From the NCBI GenBank assembly GCA_015689735.1, contig WVSP01000002.1:718013-782012 (forward strand): a stretch of DNA of 64,000 bases, written 5' to 3'. Each line of letters starts with the position of its first letter. Within the stretch, counting starts at the first letter, position 1. This DNA comes from Rhodobacterales bacterium LSUCC0031. Lineage in GTDB: Bacteria; Pseudomonadota; Alphaproteobacteria; Rhodobacterales; Rhodobacteraceae. A program made the translations under genes and the position numbers. The notes beneath the pieces were generated by a model. It was given only the letters and a program-made list of their open reading frames with translations, did no database searches and was not told the origin of the DNA. Below are positions 1 to 12,900 of the stretch, in pieces.

Positions 1-1196
1 CCACCCTCGACACGCTGCGCGTGCGTACCCGCGATGGGCTGGTGCCGCTGTCGAATTTCGTGCGCTACACCCCTGCCCCGCAGCTGGCCGAGATCAACCG
101 TATCGACCAATCCCGCGTGCTGGACGTCAAGGCCGATGTGCTCACAGGGCTTTACCGCATCGAAGATGGCGATGGCGCAGCGCTTGCCTATGCCTTCGAC
201 GCCGCCGACAGCACCCGCGAAGCGCCGGTCGATTTCACCGCTGCGGGCCGGGATTGGCAGATCTTGCGCCTTGCAGACGGCACCGACCTCGACCGGATGC
301 GCAACGGTTTGGAGCTTGGCGCCTTTTCGCCCGTGCCGATCAACGCCAATGAGCGCATCGCGGCCGTCAGCGCATGGCTGGCTGAGCAATCCCCACTGCC
401 CGCCTCGGTCGCGTGGGAATGGGCAGGCGACCAAGAGGAACAGGCCGAAAGCCAAGCCTTCCTTGGTCAGGCCTTCGGTGCGGCGCTGGGGCTGATGTTC
501 ATCATCCTGCTTGCGCAATTCAACTCGGTCTATAACTCCGTGCTGGTGCTTTTGGCGGTGATCTTGTCCACCGCGGGTGTGCTGATCGGCATGCTGGTGA
601 TGGACCAATCCTTTTCGATCATCATGACCGGCACGGGCATCGTGGCGCTGGCGGGCATCGTGGTGAACAACAACATCGTCTTGATCGACACCTACCAGGA
701 ATACGCCCGGTACATGCCGCGGACTGAGGCAATCACCCGCACCGTCGAGGCGCGCATTCGCCCGGTGCTGTTGACCACGATTACCACCATGGCGGGTCTG
801 ACACCGATGATGTTCGGCATCAGCCTCGATTTCGGCAATGGCGGCTACACGGTCGATAGCCCAACAGCCTTGTGGTGGAAGCAATTGGCCACCGCCGTGG
901 TCTTTGGCCTCGGGATCGCGACGGTGCTGACGCTGGTGTTTACGCCATCGCTCTTGGCACTGCGCATCTGGTTCTGGTCGATCATGGGCTGGGTCGCGCG
1001 GGCATTGGCACGGATGGGTGCCGACAAGATGAGCCGCAGCGCACAAGATTGGGCGCTGAACCGTCAAGCGCGCCGGGTGCAAAACCCGACCATCTTCTGG
1101 GATGAAGATCCGCGCCTGGCCGAACCTGCCAGCATGCATGACGACGCGGCCACGCCCGCGACACAGCCCAACCCGCCGCTCCGCGCGGCCGAATAA
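1..1196 (+). CDS. RND-family multidrug efflux permease, C-terminal part (cut by window edge)
   Basis: This is the inner-membrane proton-driven pump subunit of a tripartite RND exporter (AcrB/HAE1 type). The reading frame is open from base 3, so the true start lies outside the window. What remains is the end of the second periplasmic porter region (about residues 1-150 of the visible part), then the hydrophobic block starting around ALGLMFIILLAQFNSVYNS, which carries the last group of transmembrane helices. Family-typical stretches include GIVALAGIVVNNNIVLIDTY and RPVLLTTITTMAGLTPMM. A hydrophilic, probably cytoplasmic tail of roughly 80 residues follows the last helix and ends in a Pro/Ala-rich stretch, longer than in E. 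coli AcrB. The membrane-fusion partner would be expected upstream, outside the window. Substrate cannot be inferred. The gene ends in a hairpin shared with convergent uvrA. Confidence 0.9.
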   Translation, partial: TLDTLRVRTRDGLVPLSNFVRYTPAPQLAEINRIDQSRVLDVKADVLTGLYRIEDGDGAALAYAFDAADSTREAPVDFTAAGRDWQILRLADGTDLDRMRNGLELGAFSPVPINANERIAAVSAWLAEQSPLPASVAWEWAGDQEEQAESQAFLGQAFGAALGLMFIILLAQFNSVYNSVLVLLAVILSTAGVLIGMLVMDQSFSIIMTGTGIVALAGIVVNNNIVLIDTYQEYARYMPRTEAITRTVEARIRPVLLTTITTMAGLTPMMFGISLDFGNGGYTVDSPTALWWKQLATAVVFGLGIATVLTLVFTPSLLALRIWFWSIMGWVARALARMGADKMSRSAQDWALNRQARRVQNPTIFWDEDPRLAEPASMHDDAATPATQPNPPLRAAE

Positions 1197-1222
1197 CGCC
1201 AAGGCAGGGCCGTCACGGCAAA

Positions 1223-1253
1223 AAGGGCGCTGGGGATGACCCCTCGCGCCCTT
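1223..1253. terminator. Bidirectional hairpin terminator between RND gene and uvrA
   Basis: Arms AAGGGCGC (1223-1230) and GCGCCCTT (1246-1253) pair perfectly, with an inner GGGG/CCCC stem around the loop ATGA. It lies between two convergent genes. A short T-rich stretch follows on the + strand, and the dispersed CTTCATCTTTCC motif begins at its edge. Confidence 0.7.
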
Positions 1254-1270
1254 CATCTTTCCAAAAATAC
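1251..1270 (+). repeat. Dispersed intergenic motif, copy 1
   Basis: CTTCATCTTTCCAAAAATAC followed by GC. Near-identical 20-22 base strings occur in four other gaps of the window (33759, 45767 in reverse, 45828, 48523), and a more diverged relative lies at 19181. This copy is between convergent genes, directly after a terminator hairpin. Confidence 0.6.
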
Positions 1271-1296
1271 GCAATGGGCGTGTTGCGCCCTGCCCC

Positions 1297-4179
<2,883 letters not shown>

Positions 4180-4248
4180 GATTGGGCCTGTCGTTAACCG
4201 TCCGGCAAGAGATAGGCGAAGCAGCCCGAGTCTCCAATGGAAAAATGA

Positions 4249-4263
4249 GAACGTTCAGTGAAC
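4249..4263 (-). promoter_or_regulatory. LexA (SOS) box upstream of uvrA
   Basis: On the minus strand the sequence reads GTTCACTGAACGTTC, an exact match to GTTC-N7-GTTC, the direct-repeat SOS box known in Rhodobacter and other alphaproteobacteria. It sits 70 bases upstream of the uvrA start and overlaps the last codons and stop of the upstream MFS gene. Confidence 0.85.
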
Positions 4264-5388
4264 ATTTACCTTTATGGCGGCGCGATAGGCGTATGTCGTC
4301 ACCGCTGCGCCAAAAACTCCCGCCGCAATGGCCAAGGGGAGGCTCGCCCCTGCCCCCAAGGCCGCCAGCACCGGCGTTCCGGCGAATGTGCCGATATTGC
4401 CAAGCTGGGCCAAAGCGCCATTGGCCAACGCGCGCGCCTCTTCGGTCGGGTTCAGCCATGGCACGGCCGCAAAACCACCCCCGGCCACCACGCCCGAGAC
4501 CAGCATCGCCAACACCGATAGCTCCGCCGCCCGCGATGGCCACACCAACCCCATCGCAAAGATCGCCGCCATCGCGCCAAACCCACCAGCCACCAAGGCG
4601 CCCGGCGTAACCCACCGCGCGATCGCACCCGCCGCAAGCGATCCGATAATGCCCACAATTGGCAGGATCGGCGCAAGCCACAAGGCGTCAAGCGCGCTTG
4701 GCAGAAAGGTCACCGCGGCCAGAAACAAAAACGCGTAGATCCCATGGCCCAGTGCAGGCGCGAAAAGCCGTGGATCGCGATAGATCACGCCATGGTCAGA
4801 GAGGCGCGGCGGCGCACGTCGCATCACGGCCGCGCGCGGCAGCATCCACCACAGCAAGACGGCAAGCAGCGCACAAAGCCCCCCATGGACCGCATAGACG
4901 GAGGCCGCATCTTGGCCGATGACAAGTGCTGCGAGGGCAAATCCCACGCCGAAAAACGTGGCCCATAGCCCCATGACCAAGCCTCGATCCCTTGGAGTGG
5001 CAAGCCCTGCCATCAGCGTCGGGATCGCCACGACCAGCACCAGATGCCCTGCCCCTTCGATCACGCGCAACCCGATGAGGAGCGGAAAGGCCGGCAAGAG
5101 CGCCTGCGCCGCCCCGGCCAGCGCAGACAGGCCCAGCGCCGCGACAATCGTGCGGCGTGGCCCGATCATGGCGGTCAACCCACCGGCCATGACGCCAAAG
5201 AGAATACCGATCACCGCCACTCCCGAGACGGCGAAAGCCACGGGCCAGCCGGGATAAGCCAAGGCCAAGGGGCCAAGGGTGAGCGAGATCTTGGCAAATT
5301 GCCCGGCAGCCAGCAGACCCGCGCCGTAAAGCGCTGCGATCAGCGCCCAAGGCGTGCGGACCGGCAAATGGGGCGCGTTCTGGTTCAT
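4255..5388 (-). CDS. MFS transporter
   Basis: A 377-residue integral membrane protein of the major facilitator superfamily. Hydrophobic segments run almost the whole length, beginning at [20 protein letters not shown]. Between helices 2 and 3 the sequence [14 protein letters not shown] corresponds to the family G-x-x-x-D/R-x-G-R-R loop. The length fits a 12-helix CynX/NimT-like permease, but the substrate is not evident. It lies 75 bases upstream of uvrA on the same strand, and its 3' end contains uvrA's SOS box, so some read-through into uvrA is likely. The start ATG gives [14 protein letters not shown]. Its last residues extend a few codons beyond the final helix. Confidence 0.85.
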   Translation of the reverse strand: MNQNAPHLPVRTPWALIAALYGAGLLAAGQFAKISLTLGPLALAYPGWPVAFAVSGVAVIGILFGVMAGGLTAMIGPRRTIVAALGLSALAGAAQALLPAFPLLIGLRVIEGAGHLVLVVAIPTLMAGLATPRDRGLVMGLWATFFGVGFALAALVIGQDAASVYAVHGGLCALLAVLLWWMLPRAAVMRRAPPRLSDHGVIYRDPRLFAPALGHGIYAFLFLAAVTFLPSALDALWLAPILPIVGIIGSLAAGAIARWVTPGALVAGGFGAMAAIFAMGLVWPSRAAELSVLAMLVSGVVAGGGFAAVPWLNPTEEARALANGALAQLGNIGTFAGTPVLAALGAGASLPLAIAAGVFGAAVTTYAYRAAIKVNVH

Positions 5389-5433
5389 GGTGTCTGCTTG
5401 ACCGGGCGCAAGGGCGCGGTCAAGCGCGACAGA

Positions 5434-6828
5434 TCACAGGTGGATCACCCTTCCATAGGCATCAAGCACCGATTCATGCATCATTTCCGACAGCGTCGGA
5501 TGCGGGAAGACGGTTTCCATCAGATCGGCCTCTGTCGTTTCCAGCTTTTGACCGATCACATAGCCCTGGATCAGCTCGGTCACTTCCGCGCCGATCATAT
5601 GGGCGCCCAAAAGCTCGCCCGTCTTGGCATCGAAGACGGTCTTGATCATCCCTTCGGGTTCGCCCAGCGCGATGGCCTTGCCGTTCCCGATGAAGGGGAA
5701 GCGGCCGACCTTGACCTGATAACCCCGTTCCTTGGCCTTGGCCTCGGTCAAGCCGACAGAGGCCACCTGCGGATGGCAATAGGTGCAGCCGGCGATCTGT
5801 TCGGGTTTCACGGGGTGCGGATGGCCGCCCGCGATCAACTCGGCCACCATCACGCCCTCGTGGCTGGCCTTGTGCGCCAGCCACGGGCCGTTGGTGGCAT
5901 CGCCGATGACGTAAAGCCCCTCGACACCCGTGCGGCAATAGTCGTCGGTAACGACGAAACTGCGGTCGACTTTGACGCCCAGCGCCTCGAGGCCCAGACC
6001 TTCGGTATTGGCAACGATGCCGACGGCGGAAATGACGGTATCGAAGTCCTGCGTCTGGATCTTGCCATCCACCTCGATATGGGCGGTCACCTTGTCGGCG
6101 GCGCGGTCGAGTTTCTTGACCATGGCCTTGACCATGATCTTCATCCCCTGCTTTTCAAAGGACTTCTTGGCGAAGGCCGAAATTTCGGCGTCTTCGACGG
6201 GCAGGATGCGGTCCATCACCTCGACCACGGTCGTGTCGGCGCCGAGCGTGCTGTAGAAATTGGCAAATTCGATCCCGATCGCGCCCGAGCCGATGACAAG
6301 GAGTTTTTTCGGCATATGCGGCGGCACCAGCGCATGCTTGTAGGTCCAGACGCGCTTGCCATCGGCCTCGAGCCCAGGGAGTTCACGCGCCCGCGCACCC
6401 GTGGCAAGGATGATGTGCTTGGCGGTCAGCTCTTCGACACCCGTGTCGGTCTTGACCGACACGCGGCCCTTGGCGGGCAGGGTCGCGGCCCCCATGATTA
6501 CGGTGACCTTGTTTTTCTTCATCAAGTGGCCGACGCCGGAATTCAGCTGCTTGGCGACATTGCGCGAGCGTTTGACCACGGCATCGAGATCATAGCCGAT
6601 ATTGTCAGCGCTCAGGCCAAATTCCTTGGCCCGGTGCATCAGGTGGAACACCTCGGATGAGCGCAGCATCGCCTTGGTCGGGATACAGCCCCAGTTGAGG
6701 CAAATGCCGCCCATATGTTCGCGCTCGACGATGGCCACCTTCAGGCCCAACTGGCTTGCACGGATCGCGGCGACATATCCGCCGGGGCCTGCGCCGATCA
6801 CGATCACGTCGAATGTTTGAGATGCCAC
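5434..6828 (-). CDS. lpdA: Dihydrolipoyl dehydrogenase (E3)
   Basis: This FAD enzyme reoxidises dihydrolipoyl groups of 2-oxo acid dehydrogenases, passing electrons to NAD. The 464 residues match the family length. Visible are the FAD dinucleotide fold GAGPGG (12-17), the redox disulfide GGICLNWGCIPTK (C43 and C48), the NAD fold around VIGSGAIGIEF, and the C-terminal catalytic His-Glu in HPTLSE. The GGICLNWGCIPTK form is, to my knowledge, the one typical of alphaproteobacterial E3 used with pyruvate dehydrogenase. The pdhA-pdhB-pdhC genes are 42 kb away, but the promoter carries a palindrome nearly identical to the one in front of pdhA, which supports assigning this E3 to that complex. A separate E3 for oxoglutarate dehydrogenase may exist elsewhere. 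Confidence 0.96.
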   Translation of the reverse strand: MASQTFDVIVIGAGPGGYVAAIRASQLGLKVAIVEREHMGGICLNWGCIPTKAMLRSSEVFHLMHRAKEFGLSADNIGYDLDAVVKRSRNVAKQLNSGVGHLMKKNKVTVIMGAATLPAKGRVSVKTDTGVEELTAKHIILATGARARELPGLEADGKRVWTYKHALVPPHMPKKLLVIGSGAIGIEFANFYSTLGADTTVVEVMDRILPVEDAEISAFAKKSFEKQGMKIMVKAMVKKLDRAADKVTAHIEVDGKIQTQDFDTVISAVGIVANTEGLGLEALGVKVDRSFVVTDDYCRTGVEGLYVIGDATNGPWLAHKASHEGVMVAELIAGGHPHPVKPEQIAGCTYCHPQVASVGLTEAKAKERGYQVKVGRFPFIGNGKAIALGEPEGMIKTVFDAKTGELLGAHMIGAEVTELIQGYVIGQKLETTEADLMETVFPHPTLSEMMHESVLDAYGRVIHL

Positions 6829-6851
6829 GGGTTACTCTCCTCCGAATTCCC

Positions 6852-6873
6852 ATTTGTTCAACGTTAAACAAAT
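6852..6873. promoter_or_regulatory. Palindromic operator upstream of lpdA
   Basis: Arms ATTTGTTCAAC and GTTAAACAAAT form a 22-base inverted repeat with one mismatch, starting 24 bases before the lpdA start codon. The core GTTCAACGTTAAAC differs by one base from the perfect palindrome GTTTAACGTTAAAC before pdhA (48654-48667). The central CG and dyad symmetry suit a dimeric HTH repressor. The regulator is unknown. Confidence 0.7.
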
Positions 6874-6968
6874 TTCGCGCCGCACGACAATCGGCGTTGG
6901 GTCGCAGGCCGCTTTGCGCTGCGTGCAAGGCTCAGAGCGGTGAAAGACGTCGAAGACCCCGGCGGTTC

Positions 6969-7562
6969 CTATGCCTTGCCCGATCCTTCCTGCAATTCCC
7001 GCACGATCGCGCCATAGCCGCCAGCACCGAGAAAGGCCATTTCATCGGGCGTTGACAGGCGGCCAAGGGCCGCATTGCGATAAGGAAAGCGGCCATAGCG
7101 GCGGATGACTTCGCGATGCGCGCGCGCATGGAGCAAGTTGTCACCTTCAGGCATGCGGGCCTTGAACAGCCGCACAGAGCGATCTTGATCGGTCAACATC
7201 TCGGAATGCATGTAGGGCAGATAGAAAAACTGTCGCATCGGCGGGTCGATGCGCATATCCCATTCGTGGTTGAGCGCGGCCGCCGCAATGCGCAACGCGC
7301 GCGCATCAGACGCAAAGCCGCGCGGGCTTTCGCGAAACATGTTGCGGGGGAATTGATCGGTCAGGATGATCAGGCCAAGCGCCCCTTTCGGCCCCATCGC
7401 CCAATGGTCGCATCCGCCCATGCAGGCCAGATCCCATAACGCACCGAAACGGTCGCGAATGGTACGATCAAAAGCGGGATCTTGGCGATACCAGCTTTCC
7501 GGCCCCGCCTCTTGCCAAAAGGTGATCACCTCGCCCGCGCGGTTGGGCTGAAGCTTAGTCAT
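6969..7562 (-). CDS. DUF924 family protein
   Basis: A 197-residue soluble protein matching the DUF924 family by its hallmark segments: an N-terminal VITFWQEAG, a central LGLIILTDQFPRNMFR, FYLPYMHSE, and a late RYGRFPYRNAALGR. The family is widespread in Proteobacteria, is thought to adopt a TPR-like helical fold, and has no established function. No signal peptide or membrane helix is visible. It lies 24 bases downstream of the second MFS permease on the same strand and may be co-transcribed with it. The lpdA promoter region separates it from lpdA. Confidence 0.85.
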   Translation of the reverse strand: MTKLQPNRAGEVITFWQEAGPESWYRQDPAFDRTIRDRFGALWDLACMGGCDHWAMGPKGALGLIILTDQFPRNMFRESPRGFASDARALRIAAAALNHEWDMRIDPPMRQFFYLPYMHSEMLTDQDRSVRLFKARMPEGDNLLHARAHREVIRRYGRFPYRNAALGRLSTPDEMAFLGAGGYGAIVRELQEGSGKA

Positions 7563-7586
7563 CGGACGGTTCCTTTCTCGGCCACC

Positions 7587-8873
7587 TCAGGGTTTCGTCT
7601 CAGCGCGGTTTTCGGCCTCGCTGGCCTCGGTCGCTTCAACATAAAGCTCTTGTGCGGTTTCGACTGCAACAGGCGATGCGCCGGGCAGGATATTGGGATA
7701 GGAGACGGCTTCATAATCCTCGGCCAGCGCTTGCGCCGAGGGACGCCGCGTCATCCGCCACAGCCCGTAGCCGCCGGTCAGGAACAAGAACAGCGCCATG
7801 ATCAGCCAATACCCCCCCGGGCCAAAGAAGGACATAACCAAACCCGCGAGCGGCGGGCCACCAATCGCACCCAAGCCGTTAAGAAAGATTAGCCCACCCG
7901 AGGCCGAGGGCATTTCTTCAGGCGAGAGGTAGTCGTTGGTATAGGCAATCAGCAGCGCGTAAAGCGGTTGCGACAACCCCCCAACCAAGGCCGCAACCAG
8001 CATCAGAAAAACAAAGCTCTCGGCAAAAGCGTAGCCGCCGATCCCGACCAAGCCGGCAAGCCCTGCACTGGCCACGATCAACAGGCGCCGATCGATCCGG
8101 TCCGATAGCCAGCCCATCGGGTATTGCATGACGATGGCACCCAGAAAGATCCCCGACATAAAGAGCGAGATCTGTCCAAGGCTGAGGCCCATCTCGGTCG
8201 CATAGACAGATCCCATGCCGAACTGCATCGCATAGACCGCCCCCATCAACAGCATACCGACCGTGCCGAAGGGCGAGGCGCGGTAAAGCGCGAGCAAGCT
8301 CATCGGGCGCGACGCCTGAAAGGCGGGCGCGGGCTGCACCGACAACAGGATCGGCGCAAAGCTGATCGAGACGAGGATCGAGGGGATGATGAACAGCAAG
8401 AACCCCGAGGGATCGCCCGCAGACAAGATCCCCTGCCCCGCGACCAGCCCGAACATCTGCACCAGCACATAGGCCGAGAGCGATTGGCCCCGCGTCGTGT
8501 TGGTGGCAGCATCGTTCAGCCAACTTTCGGCGGTGACATAGACCCCCGACAAGCTGAAGCCCAAGATCACCCGCAAAACCATCCAGGCATAGGGATCTGT
8601 CAAGACGGGATAGCTGATCAGCGTGGCCGATATGAGCGAGCCCAGCGCCGCAAAGACCCGCACATGGCCCACCTTGGCGATGAAGACCGGCGCAAAACGC
8701 GAGCCGCCCAAGAAACCCACGAAATAGGCCGACGCGATGAAAGACAGCTCAAAAGTCGAGAAGCCCTCGATCGCACCGCGCACGCCCATGAGCGAGCCCT
8801 GCAAACCATTGCCGATCTGCAACAAGAACATGCCCAAAAGCAGTGGCCATGACAGGCGCAATACACTGATCAT
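7587..8873 (-). CDS. MFS transporter (second)
   Basis: A 428-residue permease with about twelve hydrophobic segments, starting directly at the N-terminus (SWPLLLGMFLLQIGNGLQGS). The loop GGSRFAPVFIAKVGHVRVF matches the MFS loop 2-3 position, and MQYPMGWLSDRIDRRLLIV is the equivalent loop in the second half. The C-terminal tail of about 60 residues is hydrophilic and acidic. It resembles the sugar-transporter-like permeases (YcaD type) common in Rhodobacteraceae, but I cannot assign a substrate. Start ATG gives MISVLRLSW. The DUF924 gene follows closely downstream. Confidence 0.85.
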   Translation of the reverse strand: MISVLRLSWPLLLGMFLLQIGNGLQGSLMGVRGAIEGFSTFELSFIASAYFVGFLGGSRFAPVFIAKVGHVRVFAALGSLISATLISYPVLTDPYAWMVLRVILGFSLSGVYVTAESWLNDAATNTTRGQSLSAYVLVQMFGLVAGQGILSAGDPSGFLLFIIPSILVSISFAPILLSVQPAPAFQASRPMSLLALYRASPFGTVGMLLMGAVYAMQFGMGSVYATEMGLSLGQISLFMSGIFLGAIVMQYPMGWLSDRIDRRLLIVASAGLAGLVGIGGYAFAESFVFLMLVAALVGGLSQPLYALLIAYTNDYLSPEEMPSASGGLIFLNGLGAIGGPPLAGLVMSFFGPGGYWLIMALFLFLTGGYGLWRMTRRPSAQALAEDYEAVSYPNILPGASPVAVETAQELYVEATEASEAENRAETKP

Positions 8874-8933
8874 CGAGACGGCCTTTCGCTTGTTCAGAGC
8901 CGAAGCTTGACGGGCGAGATCGCCCCCGGTCTG

Positions 8934-9989
8934 TCACATCTGCGACGGAATCAGGAGGGACGCGTCACCATAGGAAAAGAAGCGGTATCTTTCCTTGATC
9001 GCATGGGCATAGATCTCGCGTACTCGTTCCTGGCCCATCAGCGCCGAGACAAGCATCATCAGCGTCGATTTCGGCAGGTGGAAATTGGTCACCAAACCTT
9101 GGGTGATTTTCCACGTGTAACCGGGATAGATGAAGATGTCGGTCTCGCCCTCGTAGGGATGCATGGTGCCATCGGCGGCGGCCGCGGTTTCGATCAGCCG
9201 CAGGGCCGTGGTGCCGACGGGAATGATCCGTCCCCCTGCCGCGCGGGTGGCGTTCATCTCGGCGGCGGCTTGCGGCCGCACCTCGCCCCATTCGGCATGC
9301 ATGCGATGCGTGGTGACGTCATCGACGGTGACTGGCAGGAATGTCCCCGCCCCCACATGCAGCGTGACAAAGGTGAAATCGATCCCGGCCTCGCCCAAGG
9401 CGGCGACCAGCGCCTCGTCGAAATGCAGGCTGGCAGTGGGCGCTGCGACCGCGCCTGCGCGCTTGGCCCAAATGGTCTGGTAATCTTCGCGGTCACGCGC
9501 ATCGGGGGGGCGCTTGCCGGCGATATAGGGCGGCAAGGGCATGGCACCCGATGCATTGAGCGCCGCATCGAAATCATCGCCCCTGAGGTTGAAGCGCAGG
9601 CGCAGGCCCTTATCCAAAGCTGCAACTTCGGCAGAGAAATCGGTGGAAAAGACGACGGTTTCACCCATGGCTAGCTTACGCATCGGTTTAGCAAGCGCCG
9701 ACCATGTGCCATCGGCTTGCGGCTCCATCAGCGTGACCTCGATCTTGGCGGTCACGGTCCCTTGCGCGCTTTGGCGCGTGCGATGCCCGGTCAGCCGCGC
9801 GGGGATCACGCGGGTGTCGTTCAGGATCAACCGATCACCTGGCCGCAAAATACGCGGTAGGTCATAGGCATGTTGATCTGCCGTGCGGGGACCATCTGCA
9901 TAAAGCAAGCGCGCAGATGAGCGCGGGCGCGCGGGCCGTGTGGCGATGAGGTCTTCGGGAAGGTCGAAATCGAAATCGTCAAGTTTCAT
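8934..9989 (-). CDS. queA: S-adenosylmethionine:tRNA ribosyltransferase-isomerase
   Basis: QueA transfers and isomerises the ribosyl part of SAM onto 7-aminomethyl-7-deazaguanine in tRNA, the penultimate step to queuosine. The 351-residue product begins [20 protein letters not shown], the family N-terminus. Further conserved blocks are [38 protein letters not shown] and [20 protein letters not shown]. An upstream in-frame GTG at 9998 is possible, but the ATG at 9989 matches the family start. The gene follows the large AsmA-like gene after only 10 bases, so translational coupling is likely. No tgt or other queuosine gene is in the window. Confidence 0.95.
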   Translation of the reverse strand: MKLDDFDFDLPEDLIATRPARPRSSARLLYADGPRTADQHAYDLPRILRPGDRLILNDTRVIPARLTGHRTRQSAQGTVTAKIEVTLMEPQADGTWSALAKPMRKLAMGETVVFSTDFSAEVAALDKGLRLRFNLRGDDFDAALNASGAMPLPPYIAGKRPPDARDREDYQTIWAKRAGAVAAPTASLHFDEALVAALGEAGIDFTFVTLHVGAGTFLPVTVDDVTTHRMHAEWGEVRPQAAAEMNATRAAGGRIIPVGTTALRLIETAAAADGTMHPYEGETDIFIYPGYTWKITQGLVTNFHLPKSTLMMLVSALMGQERVREIYAHAIKERYRFFSYGDASLLIPSQM

Positions 9990-9999
9990 GAAATTCACA

Positions 10000-12900
10000 T
10001 CAATTCGGCGGCGGGCTACGAAAAATCTCGCGGAAAACGCCGGGGGTGAGAATCGACAGCGGGTTGACCGTGACCTGGGGGTTTTCGGCAGGCCCCGTCA
10101 AGTTATAGGCGAACCCGAACAAACCCTCGCGCCGCGTCCCCAAGATCGCCCCAAAAAGCCCGTTGACCGCGTTCAGGGGCGAGATCACGCCGGACATGTC
10201 CAGCTCCTTGCTGCGCAGATCATAGGTGCCGTCGAGCGACAGACCCAGCGATGGGCCAAGCGCAACACCTTCATCCAAGATCAGCTGGGTTGGCGTCACA
10301 CGAAAGCGCGCCTCGACATTGCCCATGCCGATCCCCTCGGCCGAGAGCTGTTCGATCAGCCCCACCACCGAGATGACATTGAGGAGCTCGGCCATGACCG
10401 GCGCATTGCGCAGCCTTGGGCCATCGATGCGCAATAGGCCATCATAGCTACCTTGGGTGCCGGTCGCTGCAAGGATCAACTCCATCTCACCGCCGCGCGC
10501 AGATTGGAAAACGCCAGCCGCGCGCAGCACCGCGCCACCATCATCGGCGCTCAGCCGCACGGCCGGGCCTTCGGCAACACTGACCAAGGTGCCGGTGACA
10601 GGAGCCTCTCCGTTCACGCGGCCCCGGAACTGGCCCGACAGCCCGCCTTGGGTGGTCAGATCGGCGATCAGCGGGCTGATGGCGATGCCTTCGGTCACTT
10701 GCAAACGGTCAAGCGTGGCGGTGATCGGCCCACCTGAAACACGCGGACCGGCGGGCGCGCTTTGCGGCGCACCGCGCAAGTCGAGCGTGCCGCCGGTAAT
10801 CTCGATGCCGGGTAGCTGCGCGCCCCCCTGCATCGACAAGGCTCCGGTCACATCTAACCAAGATCCGATGCGAAAGCGGTCAGCGCTGAGCCGCCGAAAC
10901 GCGCCATCCGCAGCGAGCGCAACCCGCCCCGCCAAATCAAGCCCGTCAACGGACAGCGTCAGGGTTGTCACCGCCGGCGCGCTCCCCAGCTGGATTTCGG
11001 TCACGAACTGGCCGCGCCCCTCGCGTCCCTGACGCCAGCCCAAAGGCGGCAAGGCAAGATCGGCACCGGCCAGATCGGAGGTGATGCGCAGCATGGGCGG
11101 CGCATCATCGGGGAGATCGAGGGTCACGGCCGCCATGGTTTCACCGCGCCACATCCATTCGGGCAAGGTGACACCAAGCGCGGCAAGCGCGCCACGGCTC
11201 AGCTTGGTGTCAGCGGTCACCTGCGAAAGCCGCGGCGCATTGGGATCAAGATCGCGGCTCCACACACCCGTGAGCGGGACACCATCGAGCTGTGCCGCGC
11301 CCGCAACGCGCAACTTGCCATCATCAAGGGTGACATCCAGCCGTTCCGCGGTCAGGCGTCGCCCAGGCACCAGCGCGGTGGCAAGCATATCGGTGACCTG
11401 ACCCTGAAAGCTGACGCGCGGTTGGGCGCGCCCTTCCTGACCGATCAGGCGCGTGGCAATGTGCGCGGTGGCGGCGACCTGACCCTCGCCAAGCCGTGCG
11501 GGTGTCATCGCCCCCGCGGCCATCAGCCCGACAGGTGGCGCTTGCAACAGCGTGAGCACATCGCCCAAGGCCCCGTTGACTGCCAGGTCGATCTGCGCGG
11601 CGGGGCCAATCTGGCGTGTATCGGCGATCTGCATGACCGATCCGGCAAGGGAAACTGCACCGCCCCCCGGCGCGGTCATCTGCCCTGCATCCAGCCGCAG
11701 GGCCATATGCGCGTCAACGAGGCTAAGCGCACCAGCGGCACCGCGGATCGGCGGCATATGCGGCAAGACACGCATATCGGCATCGGCAAAGCTGAGGCCG
11801 AGCGCGCTCTGCATCGGTTGGCTGGGTGTGGCGCGGAGGGCAAAGGTGATATCGGATAGACGCCCCGACACGACATTTGCGGCGAGCCAGTCACGGGTCA
11901 CGGGCGCATGGGCAGGCGGCCAATAGGCCAGCACCGCGGCGCTCTCGGCTTCGGGCAACGCCAGATCAAGGGCGATATCAAGGCCATCTTGGCGCGCGCC
12001 GACATGCCCGCTACCGCGCAAGATATGGCCCTCATGGGCAATCACGACCTGCCCGATCTCGACGAGCAGATCCGGCGCAAGTGCCAAGCGCAGATCGATT
12101 TCTGCCTGCGCGAGCACGAGTGGCCCGGTGATCCCGTCAACCGCCGCAATCGTGATGTCGGACAAGGTGAATTGGCCGGTATAGCCGCTGACCTCAGACA
12201 AGAGATCGGCGTGTCCCCGACCTTGGAAACGCAAGAGCGGTGCAGCCAGATCAAAGCGGTCAAAAACGAGCCGGTCGCGGCGCGCGTCATAGCTGAGTGC
12301 GACTTGCAAAGCGTCAAACGCAATGGGCTGCGCAGCGGGTGTGGGGCGAACCTCGCCTGCACCGATATCGAGCGCGACCCGAAGATCGCCAAGCGCGCCA
12401 TCATCGCTCACCTGTCCCGCGACCCGTCCCGAAATCGGGGCGCGCAAAACATCGACCCATGCCAAGGCCGGGCCAATGGTGGCGATGTCGCGCGCGGCAA
12501 GCCCATCAAAGGCAAAGACCATGTCGGTCGCACCGCTTTGTGCGCGACGGGCAAGAGCGATGTCGATGGTGGCATCCCGGCTGCCTTCGAGCGCGCCGCC
12601 CAGTTGCAGTGACAATTCCCCATCGACCCACATCAGCCGCATCCGCGCATCGCGCACGCGCAGGGTTTGGCCAGTCATGGCATCGGCCATCACGAGTTCC
12701 AGCCCGCGCCCATTAACCACTTCGAGACGGCGAAAGAGGGGGGACGCAAACATGCGGTCCAACCGTGCCAAGCTATCGCCGAGGCTGATCTCGCGGGCCG
12801 TGCCACCCGCCATGAACGCCAAATCGATCTGGCCCGCCACATCGCGCGCAAGGCGCAGGCCAGCGCCTTGCAAATCGACCTTGACCGGCGCGACATCGCC

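Noticed and set aside
5044..6660. 538-codon open frame on the + strand opposite lpdA
   Set aside because: It lies antisense to the well-supported E3 gene and partly to the MFS gene. Its translation is rich in His, Gly, Asp and Arg, as expected for the complement of a high-GC gene, and no family motif is seen.
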